64,000 nt of DNA from Clostridium yunnanense. Its GTDB lineage: Bacteria > Bacillota > Clostridia > Clostridiales > Clostridiaceae. The notes beneath the pieces were generated by a model. It saw nothing but the letters and a program-made list of their open reading frames with translations. It was not told the DNA's origin and did not search any database. The translations under genes and the position numbers were made by a program. Of this stretch, positions 43,057 to 52,954 are shown piece after piece (the first letter of the stretch is position 1; every line of letters starts with the position of its first letter). The stretch is taken from positions 1 through 64,000 of the forward strand of contig NZ_JAENHN010000066.1 in NCBI RefSeq assembly GCF_016595795.1, written 5' to 3'.

Positions 43057-45990
43057 ATGGACAAATTGATTGAAATTATTAAAACTGAGGATAAAAAGAA
43101 TCCATATACTGATCAAGAACTTAGTGAAATGCTATGTATGCCAAGAGCAAAGATTATTGCTGAAAGAAATAAACTAAATATTCCAGATTCAAGGGATAGA
43201 AGAAAAGATATATTATTAAAGGATCTAAAAGAAATTTTAAAAATACATCCTAATGCATCTGAGAGAAAACTAACAGAGTTAATGGTTGAAAGAGGATACG
43301 AAATTTCTAGAAACATAATATCTAGAGTGATGAAAGATAATGTTGAAGAATTGATACAAGTTGAAAAAGAGATAATAAATGCTGGAGAATTTATTGAGAA
43401 ACAAACTAATAGAAGAGATACTTGTTTTAATAGATTAATAGGAGTCAATGGAAGTCTTAAGAACAAGATTGACTTAGCTAAGGCAGCAATATTATACCCT
43501 CCTCACGGGCTTCATACACTTATTTATGGGGGCACGGGAGTTGGAAAAAGTGAACTTGCAGAATGCATGTATGAATTTGCTATTCATAGCAAGGCCAAGC
43601 CTAAAGACGCTCCGCTGGTCATATTTAACTGTGCAGATTATGCTGAAAATGCTAATTTGCTTATATCTCAACTATTTGGTGTAGTAAAAGGAGCCTATAC
43701 TGGAGCAAACGCAGATAGAGAAGGATTAGTTGATAAAGCTGATGGTGGAATACTGTTTTTAGATGAAATACACAGACTGCCGCCTGAAGGACAAGAAATA
43801 TTATTTTATCTTATAGATAAAGGTAAATATAGAAGACTTGGAGAGACAAATACTGAAAGAAACGTAAACGTTTTAATTTTAGCAGCTACTACAGAAAACC
43901 CAGAGTCTAATCTACTATTAACCTTTAGAAGAAGAATTCCTATGCTTATTGAACTTCCTAAGTTAAATGATAGACCTTTATCGGAGAGACTAGAAATAAT
44001 AATTATGTTTCTAATAAGAGAAGCCAATAGAATAAATAAAAACCTTGTGGTTTCAAAAGATGTACTAATGAGCCTAATGTTATATAACTGTCAAGGAAAT
44101 ATTGGACAATTAAAAAGTGATATTCAAGTAATATGTGCTAAGAGTTATGTAAAATATATGTCTAAAAATACTGATGAAGTATTAATAGAAATGGAAGATT
44201 TAAATAATTTCATTAAAAGTCCATTTTTAAAAGGTGGAGCAATTAATAAAACTTTAATGAACTTAGTTACGGATGATTTATATATAGATATAAAAAATAT
44301 GGAGAGTTCTAAGAGTAAAATAAATGAATATGTCAATGAAAATGAGATTTATCAGTACATTGAAAATGAATTCCAATTACTTGAAAAGCAGGGGTTAAAG
44401 GTTGAAGAAATTGATGAAATTCTTCATGAAAAGGTAGAAGACAAGCTTGGTAAGATAATGAACAACAAGAATATAGCCAAGTTACTTAATATTAATGAAC
44501 TTAAAACCATCGTTATGCCAGAAGTGATAGATATTACAGAAGGTATACTTGAGCTTGTAAGAGGAAAATACAAAGTTATCAATAAAGGCTTTTTTATAGC
44601 ATTAGCGATACACATTAATTTTACTATAGAAAGAATTTTGACTGGGAAAAAGATTATAAAATCAAATATTAATAGAAATAAGAACAAATTAACTCAAGAG
44701 TTTGAAATTGCGGAAAAGATCAGAAAGATGATTGAAAAAGCTACAAAACTAAAGATACCAGAGGATGAATCCGGATATATAGCTCTATATATTAATAAGT
44801 TTTGTTCTGATGAGTTAATTCTAGAACCAAAGGTAAGAGTTATAGTAATTACCCATGGTCATGTAGCAGAAGGTATGGCTGAAGTTGCAAATCAGCTACT
44901 CGGAGTAGATGACGCTGTAGGGATTGAGATAGAACTAGATGAATCGCCTGAAGATGCATTGGAAAGAACTATTAGGGTTGTAAAACAAGTTGATGAAGGC
45001 AGAGGATGTCTGTTACTCGTAGATATGGGGTCGCTAGGTGGATTTGCTTCAACAGTAGAAAAGGTAACTGGGATTAAAACAAGGACAATTGGTAGAGTGG
45101 ACACGCTTTTAGCTTTAGAGGCAGTGAGGAAGGCTTCAATTGAAGGAGCTGATTTGGATAATATTGTTGAAGAATTAAACCAATCTAAAATGTATAAAGG
45201 AACTTTTAAAGATGAGACATCTAATGATAATTTCTTGAAGAACAGAAAAAAGGCACTAGTGACTGTTTGCTTGACTGGACAGGGAAATGCCTTAAGTATT
45301 AAAAAGTTCCTTCAGAATCATCTGAAAAAGATGAATTCTGGAGTTGAGATATTTCCTATAGGATTTATTGACAAGCATGATGTAGAAGATGAAGTAAACA
45401 AAATTTCTTCGGAATATGAGATTTTAGCAGTTTGCGGAACTATTAATCCAAAACTAAAAAGAGTACCTTTTATCTCTTATGAAAGTCTTCTTAATGGGCA
45501 AGGCATTTTGAGACTAGAAAAGTTAATGGATATATATAGTGAAGTTGAAAAAGAAGAAGAAGTGAAGGAAGGAACACTGGAAGCTTTAATACAGGAAGAC
45601 TTAATATATTTAGAGCTAGATGCATTATCTAAAGAAGATGTACTCGACAAGATGACGCAAGAACTTGAAAGTAATGGCTATGTAAATAATAAATTTGCTT
45701 TAAGTGTATATAAAAGAGAAGGAATGGGTAGTGGCATATTTAATAATAAAGTTGCAATACCTCATGGACTTCCTGAAAATGTTATAAAACCAGTAATTTC
45801 TATAGCCAAACTAAAAAATCCAGTTCAGTGGGATGGAGATGTAATGGTAGATTTAGTTTTTATGTTGGCACTAAAAGAAAATAATAGAGAAGAAATTAAA
45901 AAGTTGTTTAACATGATAAGAGATGAAAACCTTTTAAATGAGCTGTCTGCGAAGAGTTCAAGTATAGAAGTAAAGAAAATGTTTTCATAA
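43057..45990 (+). CDS. LevR-type sigma-54 activator with PTS regulatory domains, module 1
   Basis: 977 residues. N-terminal helix-turn-helix (1-110); AAA+ sigma-54 activator domain with Walker A GGTGVGKSE (158-166) and the sigma-54 contact loop GAYTGA (212-217). A PRD follows, with His519 in LAIHINFTIERI. Next come an EIIA-mannose-like domain (His600 in VITHGHVAEG), an EIIB-Gat-like domain (VCLTGQGNA) and a C-terminal EIIA type-2-like domain (His903 in AIPHGLPENV). Phosphorylation of these histidines by HPr and EIIB normally tells the activator whether sugar is being transported. It faces the PTS genes just downstream. ATG follows TTGGAGGAG. Confidence 0.92.
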   Translation: MDKLIEIIKTEDKKNPYTDQELSEMLCMPRAKIIAERNKLNIPDSRDRRKDILLKDLKEILKIHPNASERKLTELMVERGYEISRNIISRVMKDNVEELIQVEKEIINAGEFIEKQTNRRDTCFNRLIGVNGSLKNKIDLAKAAILYPPHGLHTLIYGGTGVGKSELAECMYEFAIHSKAKPKDAPLVIFNCADYAENANLLISQLFGVVKGAYTGANADREGLVDKADGGILFLDEIHRLPPEGQEILFYLIDKGKYRRLGETNTERNVNVLILAATTENPESNLLLTFRRRIPMLIELPKLNDRPLSERLEIIIMFLIREANRINKNLVVSKDVLMSLMLYNCQGNIGQLKSDIQVICAKSYVKYMSKNTDEVLIEMEDLNNFIKSPFLKGGAINKTLMNLVTDDLYIDIKNMESSKSKINEYVNENEIYQYIENEFQLLEKQGLKVEEIDEILHEKVEDKLGKIMNNKNIAKLLNINELKTIVMPEVIDITEGILELVRGKYKVINKGFFIALAIHINFTIERILTGKKIIKSNINRNKNKLTQEFEIAEKIRKMIEKATKLKIPEDESGYIALYINKFCSDELILEPKVRVIVITHGHVAEGMAEVANQLLGVDDAVGIEIELDESPEDALERTIRVVKQVDEGRGCLLLVDMGSLGGFASTVEKVTGIKTRTIGRVDTLLALEAVRKASIEGADLDNIVEELNQSKMYKGTFKDETSNDNFLKNRKKALVTVCLTGQGNALSIKKFLQNHLKKMNSGVEIFPIGFIDKHDVEDEVNKISSEYEILAVCGTINPKLKRVPFISYESLLNGQGILRLEKLMDIYSEVEKEEEVKEGTLEALIQEDLIYLELDALSKEDVLDKMTQELESNGYVNNKFALSVYKREGMGSGIFNNKVAIPHGLPENVIKPVISIAKLKNPVQWDGDVMVDLVFMLALKENNREEIKKLFNMIRDENLLNELSAKSSSIEVKKMFS
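45975..45988 (+). promoter_or_regulatory. upstream activator-like site inside the end of regulator 1
   Basis: GAAAATGTTTTCAT resembles the GAAAATG-x-(A/T)-T-x-CA motif found upstream of the other sigma-54 promoters. It overlaps the last codons and stop of the regulator, only 23 bases before the -24 element, closer than is typical. Confidence 0.35.
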
Positions 45991-46010
45991 AAACAAAAGG
46001 TGCCAAAAAC

Positions 46011-46028
46011 TTGGCACGAAGATTGCTA
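46011..46028 (+). promoter_or_regulatory. sigma-54 promoter of the first PTS operon
   Basis: TTGGCAC-GAAGA-TTGCTA matches consensus exactly (-24 at 46012-46017, -12 at 46023-46027), 38 bases before the EIIA gene. The -24 half is also the right arm of a perfect 7-bp hairpin, GTGCCAA (46000-46006) with TTGGCAC (46011-46017). Confidence 0.85.
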
Positions 46029-46065
46029 AGTAATATAGTGACTGGAGTAGGAAAGGAGAATTGAA

Positions 46066-46527
46066 ATGGAGATAAGCAGTTATATTAAGAAAGAATTAAT
46101 AAAACTAAATTTACCATGTAAAAGTAGAAATGAATTGTTTCAACTGATGCACCAAGAAGCTTATAAGTATGGATATGTTAAAGAAGATTTTTTGCAAGGA
46201 TTGATGTCTAGAGAAGAAGTTTTCCCAACAGGAATAAAATTATCTAATTATAGTGTAGCCATTCCTCATACTGAAGCAGAGTATGTTAATAATCAGTTTA
46301 TATCAGTAGTGGTACCAGAAAGACCAATCTGTTTTAAGCAGATGGATGATGAAACTATAGAAACTGAAGTAAGTCTAATTTTCATGTTGGGGTTAAATAA
46401 GCCACATAGTCAATTAGAGGCTCTAAAAGAATTAATGAATTTGATTCAACAAGAGGAGGTGATTAATAAAATTATAGCAGCTAAGAATGAAGAAGAAGTA
46501 ATTAATTTGTTAGATACAATGAATTAA
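46066..46527 (+). CDS. PTS EIIA component, galactitol/fructose-type, module 1
   Basis: 153 residues, cytoplasmic. Phosphorylated by HPr on His68 in VAIPHTEAEY and passes the phosphate to EIIB. The type-2 EIIA fold is seen in YGYVKEDFLQGLMSREEVFP, then TGIKLSNYSVAIPH. ATG 46066 follows AAAGGAGAATTGAA. First gene of the operon behind the sigma-54 promoter. Confidence 0.9.
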   Translation: MEISSYIKKELIKLNLPCKSRNELFQLMHQEAYKYGYVKEDFLQGLMSREEVFPTGIKLSNYSVAIPHTEAEYVNNQFISVVVPERPICFKQMDDETIETEVSLIFMLGLNKPHSQLEALKELMNLIQQEEVINKIIAAKNEEEVINLLDTMN

Positions 46528-46563
46528 GTAAACGTATAAATAAAAAATTAGGAGGAATTTAAT

Positions 46564-46842
46564 ATGAAAAAACGTATATTAGTAGCTTGTGGAGCAGGTA
46601 TTGCAACTTCAACGGTGGTTTGTGACAGAGTTGAGAATTTAGTAAAAGAACATGGTATAGATGCAGAAATAAGACAATGTAAGATAGCTGAAGTTGGATC
46701 ATTACAAGACCAGGCAGATTTAATAGTTTCAACTACAATTTTACCAACAACTTATAGTATACCAGCTATTAAAGCAACAGCATATATAACTGGAATTGGT
46801 ACAGAAAAGTTAGATCAACAAATACTAGATCAACTAAAGTAA
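46564..46842 (+). CDS. PTS EIIB component, galactitol-type, module 1
   Basis: 92 residues. The phosphocysteine is Cys9 in ILVACGAGIATSTVV. The small Rossmann-like layout of GatB-type EIIB follows (ADLIVSTTILPTTYSIP). Passes phosphate from EIIA to the sugar bound in EIIC. ATG follows TAGGAGGAATTTAAT. Confidence 0.92.
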   Translation: MKKRILVACGAGIATSTVVCDRVENLVKEHGIDAEIRQCKIAEVGSLQDQADLIVSTTILPTTYSIPAIKATAYITGIGTEKLDQQILDQLK

Positions 46843-46924
46843 AAAGCTTTAAATCTGTCTTTTTATATAAAAGTAAAAAGACAGTTTAAATAAAAATAAA
46901 ATCTAATTTATGGGGGTATGTATA

Positions 46925-48196
46925 ATGGATAAACTTATGGGAATTGTTCAGTACATCTTAGGAATTGGGCCAACGGCAATATTGCCAATCGCAATCTTAG
47001 TAATCGGATTAATATTTGGAACAGGTTTCAAAAAAGCTTTTAAATCAGGAATAATAATTGGTATTGGTTTCGTAGGTATAAATCTAGTAGCTGGTCTTTT
47101 AACAGGAACATTAGGACCTGTAGCACAAGACATGGTTTCAAGATTTGGTTTAAATCTAACAGTAATTGATGCTGGATGGCCAGCAGCAGCAGCAGCAGCT
47201 TGGGCTTCACCAGTTGCAGCAATATTAATACCAATATGTTTAGGTGTTAACTTAATAATGATTTTCTTTAAATTAACAAACACTCTTGATATTGATATCT
47301 GGAACTATTGGCACTTTGTTGCAGCAGGAGCAACTGGATATATAGTAACTGGTAGCTGGTGGTTTGCAATACTTTGTGCAGTATTATATGAAGTTATCGT
47401 TCTAATTGTAGCAGATAAAACTGCTCCTATGGTTAAAAACTTCTATGACCTAGATGGTATATCACTTCCAACTGGATCAACTGCAGCTTTTGCACCTTTA
47501 GGATATTTAATAGGTAATGTTGTAGAAAAAATACCTGGAATAAGTAAATTACATGCAGATCCTGAATCAATTCAAAAAAGATTTGGTATCTTCGGAGAAC
47601 CTATGATGATGGGGTTAATACTTGGATGTGTACTTGGTGCACTTGCAGGACAAGATCCAGGAGCTATATTTAAAACAGGTATATCAATGGCCGGTGTTAT
47701 GCTTTTAATGCCAAGAATGGTAAAGATATTAATGGAAGGTTTAATTCCTATATCAGAAGCAGTTAAAAAGATGCTTCAAAAGAAATATGCAGGAAGAGAA
47801 TTATATATCGGTATAGATGCAGCTGTATCAGTTGGACATCCATCAGTTATGGCAACTGCATTAATATTAGTTCCTATTACATTATTCTTAGCAGTAATAC
47901 TACCAGGAAACAAAGTATTACCTTTCGGAGATTTAGCAACTATACCTTTCTATATGGCATTTATCGTTGGATTTAGAAAAGGAAACATAGTTCACTCAGT
48001 AATCACTGGAACTATATTAATAGCTATATCACTATTCATGGCTACAAACTTTGCAGATGTTCATACATCAATGATGGCAAATGCAAACTTCCATATGCCA
48101 AATGGTGCAACTCAAATTTCAAGTTTAGATATGGGTGGTAACTTATTTAACTGGTTAATATTAAAGTTTGCAGAATTAGCTAAAGCTATATTCTAA
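46925..48196 (+). CDS. PTS EIIC component, galactitol family (GatC), module 1
   Basis: 423 residues, integral membrane with 10-12 hydrophobic segments. Imports the polyol with phosphorylation. Seen: MDKLMGIVQYILGIGPTAIL, DAGWPAAAAAAWASPVAAI (a poly-Ala run encoded by tandem GCA codons), and GIDAAVSVGHPSVMATALI, a stretch conserved in GatC. ATG 46925 is preferred because the GGGGG at 46912-46916 is suitably spaced; the frame opens at 46910. It transports a polyol, but the substrate cannot be read from sequence. Confidence 0.92.
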   Translation: MDKLMGIVQYILGIGPTAILPIAILVIGLIFGTGFKKAFKSGIIIGIGFVGINLVAGLLTGTLGPVAQDMVSRFGLNLTVIDAGWPAAAAAAWASPVAAILIPICLGVNLIMIFFKLTNTLDIDIWNYWHFVAAGATGYIVTGSWWFAILCAVLYEVIVLIVADKTAPMVKNFYDLDGISLPTGSTAAFAPLGYLIGNVVEKIPGISKLHADPESIQKRFGIFGEPMMMGLILGCVLGALAGQDPGAIFKTGISMAGVMLLMPRMVKILMEGLIPISEAVKKMLQKKYAGRELYIGIDAAVSVGHPSVMATALILVPITLFLAVILPGNKVLPFGDLATIPFYMAFIVGFRKGNIVHSVITGTILIAISLFMATNFADVHTSMMANANFHMPNGATQISSLDMGGNLFNWLILKFAELAKAIF

Positions 48197-48247
48197 AAAT
48201 TAAAATATATAAAATAATAAAAATAATGAAAGTAGGAGGAGGAAATT

Positions 48248-49288
48248 ATGAAGGCAGCAGTATTGCACTCAGTAGGAGATATAAGGTATGAAAATATCGA
48301 AATAAAGCCTTATGGAGATGATGAAGTTAAGATAAAAGTTAAGGCAGCAGGGATATGTGGGTCAGATCCTCCAAGAGCATTAAAGAAATGGAAATATCCT
48401 GTACCAGCTATACTAGGACATGAATTTTCAGGTTATATAGTTGAAGTAGGTAAGAATGTTAAAGGTTTTGAAGTTGGAGATAGAGTTGTTGCAGTTCCAT
48501 TAGAACCATGTCATCAATGTGAGTATTGTAAAAAAGGACAATTTTCACTTTGTGAGAGTTACGATATGCTAGGTGCTACTTCTTTTGGAGGATTTGCAGA
48601 ATATGCAAATGTAAAAGCAACTAATGTGTTAAAGATAGATGATATTGACTATGAAGAAGCTGCTATGATTGAACCTTTGGCAGTAGCACTACATGGGGTG
48701 TTAAATATAAATCCTCAACTTGGGGACACGGTAGCTGTTCTAGGAGCAGGAACTATCGGACAACTTACAATTCAATGGCTTAAAGTATCTGGAGTTGAAA
48801 GAATCATTGCTGTAGATATATCAGATAAGAAAATATCTGAGGCTATGAGTTTAGGTGCAGATATCGGAATAAATGCATTAAAAGAAAATCCAGTTGAAAA
48901 AATAATGGAATTGACTAATGGATTTGGAGTAGATATCTGTATAGAGTGTGCAGGTTCAAAAATTACTCAAGAACAATGTTTACTTGTTACTAAGAAAAAA
49001 GGAAAGATTGGTTATCAAGGTATAGGTCATGCTGGTATTGAGTTATCAGAAGCAGCATTTGAAGGTATTTTTAGAAGAGAATTGACTATCCAAGGTTTCT
49101 GGAATTCATATTCTGCACCATTCCCAGGACAAGAATGGTTTAAAAGTATCGAGTATGTAAAACAAAAGAAGATCAAATTAAAACAACTTATATCACATAG
49201 ATTTTCTCTAGAAGATACAGCAAAAGCTTTCGAAATGATTGGAGAAAGAAAAGAAGAATATAACAAAATAATGATAGTACAAGACTAG
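48248..49288 (+). CDS. zinc polyol-phosphate dehydrogenase (galactitol-1-P 5-dehydrogenase-like), module 1
   Basis: 346 residues, medium-chain dehydrogenase. Catalytic zinc site Cys in AAGICGSDPPRA and LGHEFSGY; structural zinc cysteines in CHQCEYCKKGQFSLC; NAD-binding GAGTIGQL. The ICGSDxPR segment is characteristic of GatD-like polyol-phosphate dehydrogenases. Expected to oxidise the phosphorylated polyol delivered by the PTS to a ketose phosphate. ATG 48248 follows AGTAGGAGGAGGAAATT. Close paralogue of the enzyme at 62141. Confidence 0.88.
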   Translation: MKAAVLHSVGDIRYENIEIKPYGDDEVKIKVKAAGICGSDPPRALKKWKYPVPAILGHEFSGYIVEVGKNVKGFEVGDRVVAVPLEPCHQCEYCKKGQFSLCESYDMLGATSFGGFAEYANVKATNVLKIDDIDYEEAAMIEPLAVALHGVLNINPQLGDTVAVLGAGTIGQLTIQWLKVSGVERIIAVDISDKKISEAMSLGADIGINALKENPVEKIMELTNGFGVDICIECAGSKITQEQCLLVTKKKGKIGYQGIGHAGIELSEAAFEGIFRRELTIQGFWNSYSAPFPGQEWFKSIEYVKQKKIKLKQLISHRFSLEDTAKAFEMIGERKEEYNKIMIVQD

Positions 49289-49303
49289 AGGGGGGATTTT
49301 CAA

Positions 49304-50335
49304 GTGAAAGCATTAACAAAAACTAAACCAGGTTATGACAACATGGAGTTATTAGACATAGTTGAACCAGTAGCTGAAAAAAACTTAGTTAAAATAAAGG
49401 TTGAGTTTAGCGGAATATGTGGTTCAGATCTTCATTCCTTTAAGGGAGAGTATGCTAATATAAAAACTCCAGTAGTTTTAGGTCATGAGTTTTCTGGTGT
49501 GGTTGTAGAAGTAGGCTCAGAAGTAAAAAAAGTTAAGGTTGGAGATAGAGTTACAAGTGAAACGACTTTTGAAACTTGTGGGGAATGTGATTTCTGCAAG
49601 AGCAAGGATTATAACTTGTGTTCATCAAGAAAAGGAATAGGTACTCAAGTAAATGGTAGTTTTGCTGAATACGTACTTTCAAGAGAAGAAAGTGTTCATG
49701 TATTACCAGAGGAAGTATCATCACTTTCAGCATCTTTAACAGAACCGCTTGCTTGCTGTGTACATGCTGCCTTGGAAAAGACAACAGTAGTAAAAGATGA
49801 TGTAGTTCTAGTTTTTGGTCCAGGACCTATAGGATTACTAGTAAGCCAAGTAGCAAAATCTCAAGGAGCTTATGTAATCTTAGCAGGTGTAACAAAAGAT
49901 AAAGAAAGAATGAACTTGGCTACTGAACTTGGAATCGACAGAGTAGTGGATATACTACAAGAAGATTTAGAGAAAGTAGTTATGGAAAAAACAAATAATT
50001 ATGGAGTTAATAAGGCATTTGATTGTTCAGGTGTAATCCATGCGGTTAATCAAGGATTGAAGCTTGTAAAGAAAAAAGGTGACTTTGTTCAAATTGGTAT
50101 ATTTGCAAAAAGCATGAATGAAATGAATCAAGAAGTCATAGTTCAAAGAGAAATAAACTATATAGGCTGTAGATCACAAAAACCAAGCTCATGGGTAACT
50201 TCATTAGAATTATTAAAAAATAAAAAAGTAGATACAGAAAAGCTTGTAACTAAGATAGTTCCACTTGATGACTGGAGAGATGGAATCGATGCAGCAATGC
50301 AAGGAACTGAAATAAAAGTAGTTATTAGATCTTAA
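49304..50335 (+). CDS. second zinc-dependent polyol (phosphate) dehydrogenase, module 1
   Basis: 343 residues, medium-chain dehydrogenase. Zinc sites in FSGICGSDLHSFKGEY, LGHEFSGVVVEVG and CGECDFCKSKDYNLC; cofactor loop VFGPGPIGLLV. Similar in style to D-arabitol-phosphate and L-iditol dehydrogenases. Having two dehydrogenases in one operon suggests either two polyol phosphates or two oxidation positions. GTG 49304 follows AGGGGGGATTTTCAA. It has no partner in the part of module 2 that is visible. Confidence 0.83.
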   Translation: MKALTKTKPGYDNMELLDIVEPVAEKNLVKIKVEFSGICGSDLHSFKGEYANIKTPVVLGHEFSGVVVEVGSEVKKVKVGDRVTSETTFETCGECDFCKSKDYNLCSSRKGIGTQVNGSFAEYVLSREESVHVLPEEVSSLSASLTEPLACCVHAALEKTTVVKDDVVLVFGPGPIGLLVSQVAKSQGAYVILAGVTKDKERMNLATELGIDRVVDILQEDLEKVVMEKTNNYGVNKAFDCSGVIHAVNQGLKLVKKKGDFVQIGIFAKSMNEMNQEVIVQREINYIGCRSQKPSSWVTSLELLKNKKVDTEKLVTKIVPLDDWRDGIDAAMQGTEIKVVIRS

Positions 50336-50356
50336 TTTGTAGAAGGAAGTGTTGTT

Positions 50357-51175
50357 ATGAATGCAGATTTATTGAAGGTACATTCAGAAAAAATAAGAGA
50401 AAAAATATTAGTGATGATAACAGAAGCTCAGTCAGGACATCCAGGTGGATCTTTATCAATAGCTGACATACTTACAGTTTTGTATTTTGAGCAAATGAAT
50501 GTAAACATTAATGATTTAAGAAATCCAGATAGAGATAGATTCGTTTTAGCAAAGGGTCATGCGGCTCCTGCACTATATGCGACTTTAATGGAAAAAGGAG
50601 TAATAGCAGAAGAATGGCTTGGTAAGCTTAGACAAATAAATTCAATATTGCAAGGACATCCAGATATGAAAGCAATCCCAGGGATAGATATGTCAACAGG
50701 ATCGCTAGGTCAAGGTTTGTCAGCTGCAAATGGAATGGCTTTAGCTGGCAAAGTTATGAGTAAAGAATATAGAGTTTACACAATTTTAGGTGACGGTGAG
50801 TGCCAAGAAGGACAGGTTTGGGAAGCAGCAATGGCAGCAGCTCATTATAAATTAGACAATTTAACTGCTTTTCTTGATTTCAATGGTCTACAAATCGATG
50901 GTAAAAACTCAGAAGTTATGAACATCAATCCGATAGATGAAAAGTTTAAAGCTTTCGGTTGGAATGTAATATGCATAGATGGACATGATTTTGAACAAAT
51001 AAACAATGCCATTGAAGAAGCTAAAACTGTAAAAGGAAAACCAACAATGATTATCGCTAAAACTCATAAAGGAAAAGGCGTATCATTTATGGAAGACAAT
51101 GCAGGATGGCATGGAGTAGCACCAACTAAAGAACAACTAAATGCAGCATTGAAGGAAATCAAGGGAGGTAATTAA
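50357..51175 (+). CDS. transketolase, N-terminal (TPP-binding) subunit, module 1
   Basis: 272 residues, roughly half a classical transketolase. Seen: [37 protein letters not shown], and the thiamine-diphosphate motif [15 protein letters not shown] with a downstream DFNGLQIDG. Works with the next gene to move two-carbon units between pentose, heptose and triose phosphates. Its stop is one base from the next start. Confidence 0.93.
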   Translation: MNADLLKVHSEKIREKILVMITEAQSGHPGGSLSIADILTVLYFEQMNVNINDLRNPDRDRFVLAKGHAAPALYATLMEKGVIAEEWLGKLRQINSILQGHPDMKAIPGIDMSTGSLGQGLSAANGMALAGKVMSKEYRVYTILGDGECQEGQVWEAAMAAAHYKLDNLTAFLDFNGLQIDGKNSEVMNINPIDEKFKAFGWNVICIDGHDFEQINNAIEEAKTVKGKPTMIIAKTHKGKGVSFMEDNAGWHGVAPTKEQLNAALKEIKGGN

Positions 51176-51176
51176 T

Positions 51177-52106
51177 ATGAAGATGGCTACTAGAGAAGCA
51201 TACGGTCAAGCTATATCAGAATTAGGAAAAGTTAATGAAAATATAGTAGTGCTAGATGCTGATTTATCTAAATCAACTAAAAGTGCAGATTTTAAAAAGG
51301 TTGCACCAGAAAGATTTTTTAATATGGGAATAGCTGAAGCAAACATGGTTGGAACGGCAGCAGGCCTTTCTACTTGTGGACTTATACCATTTGCATCAAC
51401 TTTTGCGATGTTTGCTGCAGGAAGAGCTTTTGAACAAATTAGAAATTCTGTTGCTTATCCTAAATTAAATGTAAAGATAGTTGCAAGTCATGCAGGTATA
51501 ACTGTTGGAGAAGATGGAGCGTCTCACCAAGCTATTGAAGATTTATCTTTAATGAGAAGTATTCCTGGTATGGTAGTAATTAATCCTAGTGATGGAGAAG
51601 AAACTAAACAAGCTATAAAAGCAGCTGCTGAATACTATGGACCAGTATATATAAGAGTAGGAAGAATGGCTGTAGAAGATATACATCCAAATGGCTGTGA
51701 CTTTAAGATCGGTAAGGGAGAGTTACTAAGATCTGGAAGCAAAGCAACTATAATTGCAACAGGAATAACTGTTGAAATGGCTTTAGAAGTTAGCAAGGAA
51801 TTAGAAGTAGATGGTATAGATGTTTCAGTTATCAATATGGCAACATTAAAGCCAATAGATAGTGAATTAATCATATCAGAAGCTAAAAAGACAGGAAAGA
51901 TAATAACTATAGAAGAACATAGCATAATAGGCGGACTTGGTTCAGCTGTATGTGAAGTTGTTAGTGAACAAAATCTTGCTTCTGTTAAGAGATTAGGAAT
52001 GAATGATACCTTCGGTCAGTCTGGAAAGCCAAAAGATTTAATGGAATTCTATGGACTAACTAAGGAACATTTAAAAGAAGTAGTTGTAGCAACAATCTTA
52101 GGTTAA
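51177..52106 (+). CDS. transketolase, C-terminal (pyrimidine-binding) subunit, module 1
   Basis: 309 residues. ADLSKSTKSADFKKVAPERF, then FNMGIAEANMVGTAAGL (the catalytic Glu that activates thiamine) and ASHAGITVGEDGASHQAIED. The C-terminal domain follows (KTGKIITIEEHSIIGGLGSA). ATG 51177 is one base after the preceding stop, and its ribosome binding site GGAGGTAATTAAT lies in the preceding gene, so the two subunits are translationally coupled. Confidence 0.93.
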   Translation: MKMATREAYGQAISELGKVNENIVVLDADLSKSTKSADFKKVAPERFFNMGIAEANMVGTAAGLSTCGLIPFASTFAMFAAGRAFEQIRNSVAYPKLNVKIVASHAGITVGEDGASHQAIEDLSLMRSIPGMVVINPSDGEETKQAIKAAAEYYGPVYIRVGRMAVEDIHPNGCDFKIGKGELLRSGSKATIIATGITVEMALEVSKELEVDGIDVSVINMATLKPIDSELIISEAKKTGKIITIEEHSIIGGLGSAVCEVVSEQNLASVKRLGMNDTFGQSGKPKDLMEFYGLTKEHLKEVVVATILG

Positions 52107-52150
52107 TAAGAATATTAGATTTATAAAATTAAAAAGTGGGGGAGTAAGTT

Positions 52151-52822
52151 ATGGAAACAATAATTTCACCATCATTGTTGTCAGCCAATGCATGTAATTA
52201 CGGAGAAGACTTTAAGGCTTTTAATAACAAAGAGATCAAATCAATACACATAGACATTATGGATGGTCATTATGTTCCGAATCTATCCTTTGGAATAGAC
52301 CAAGTAGCAGCACTTAGGAAACTAACAGATATTGAGTTTGATGTTCACTTGATGGTAACAGAACCAGATAAGTTTGTAGAAGCACTAGTGGAAGCTGGAG
52401 CAAACAGCATTACAATACATGCTGAAGCAGCACTACATCTGTATAAGAGCATACATTACTTAAAAAGCTTTGGTATAAAAGCAGGAGTAGCAATTAATCC
52501 AGCAACACCAATAGGTTGCTTAGAACACATTTATCCAATAGCTAATAGAATATTGGTAATGTCAGTAGAGCCAGGCTTTGGAGGACAATCATTTATACCA
52601 TTCACCTTAGAAAAGATAAAGGCACTTAATGAAATCAAGAAGAGAAATAATTATGACTTTACGATTCAGGTAGATGGGGGCATTACACTTGGCAACATTA
52701 AAGACGTTATTGATTGTGGAGCTAGAGACATTGTCATAGGATCATCACTATTTAAACAAGATTTAGCTGAAAACATAGACTTGTTTAACAAGGTAATTAA
52801 TGAAATTAAAAACATCCCTTAG
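52151..52822 (+). CDS. rpe: ribulose-phosphate 3-epimerase
   Basis: 223 residues, TIM barrel. SPSLLSANACNYGEDF; catalytic and metal residues in IHIDIMDGHYVPNLSFG, FDVHLMV and QVDGGIT; phosphate loop IGSSLF. Interconverts ribulose-5-P and xylulose-5-P, the two ketopentose phosphates expected from pentitol phosphates. A terminator follows, closing the first transcript segment. Confidence 0.92.
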   Translation: METIISPSLLSANACNYGEDFKAFNNKEIKSIHIDIMDGHYVPNLSFGIDQVAALRKLTDIEFDVHLMVTEPDKFVEALVEAGANSITIHAEAALHLYKSIHYLKSFGIKAGVAINPATPIGCLEHIYPIANRILVMSVEPGFGGQSFIPFTLEKIKALNEIKKRNNYDFTIQVDGGITLGNIKDVIDCGARDIVIGSSLFKQDLAENIDLFNKVINEIKNIP

Positions 52823-52847
52823 CCCCCACAGTGTTAATAAAAAAAAG

Positions 52848-52880
52848 TAGGAGAATATTGCGAGTATTCTCCTATTCTTT
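52848..52880 (+). terminator. terminator after rpe
   Basis: TAGGAGAATA / TATTCTCCTA with a TGCGAG loop, followed by TTCTTTT. Confidence 0.8.
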
Positions 52881-52954
52881 TATAAATTATACTACGAGAT
52901 TAATGGATTTACAATAATGAAGAATTTAGTAATTAGTGAAAGGTTGATATAGAT

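Noticed and set aside
47170-47205. Tandem GCA repeat in the EIIC gene as a possible phase-variation tract
   Set aside because: It encodes the poly-Ala of a conserved WPAA region, and slippage by whole codons would keep the frame. It is probably just codon choice.
46948-47283. Long open frames antisense to the EIIC gene, and similar ones antisense to adhE and the regulators
   Set aside because: They are shadows of strongly biased coding sequence, with low-complexity translations and no ribosome binding sites.
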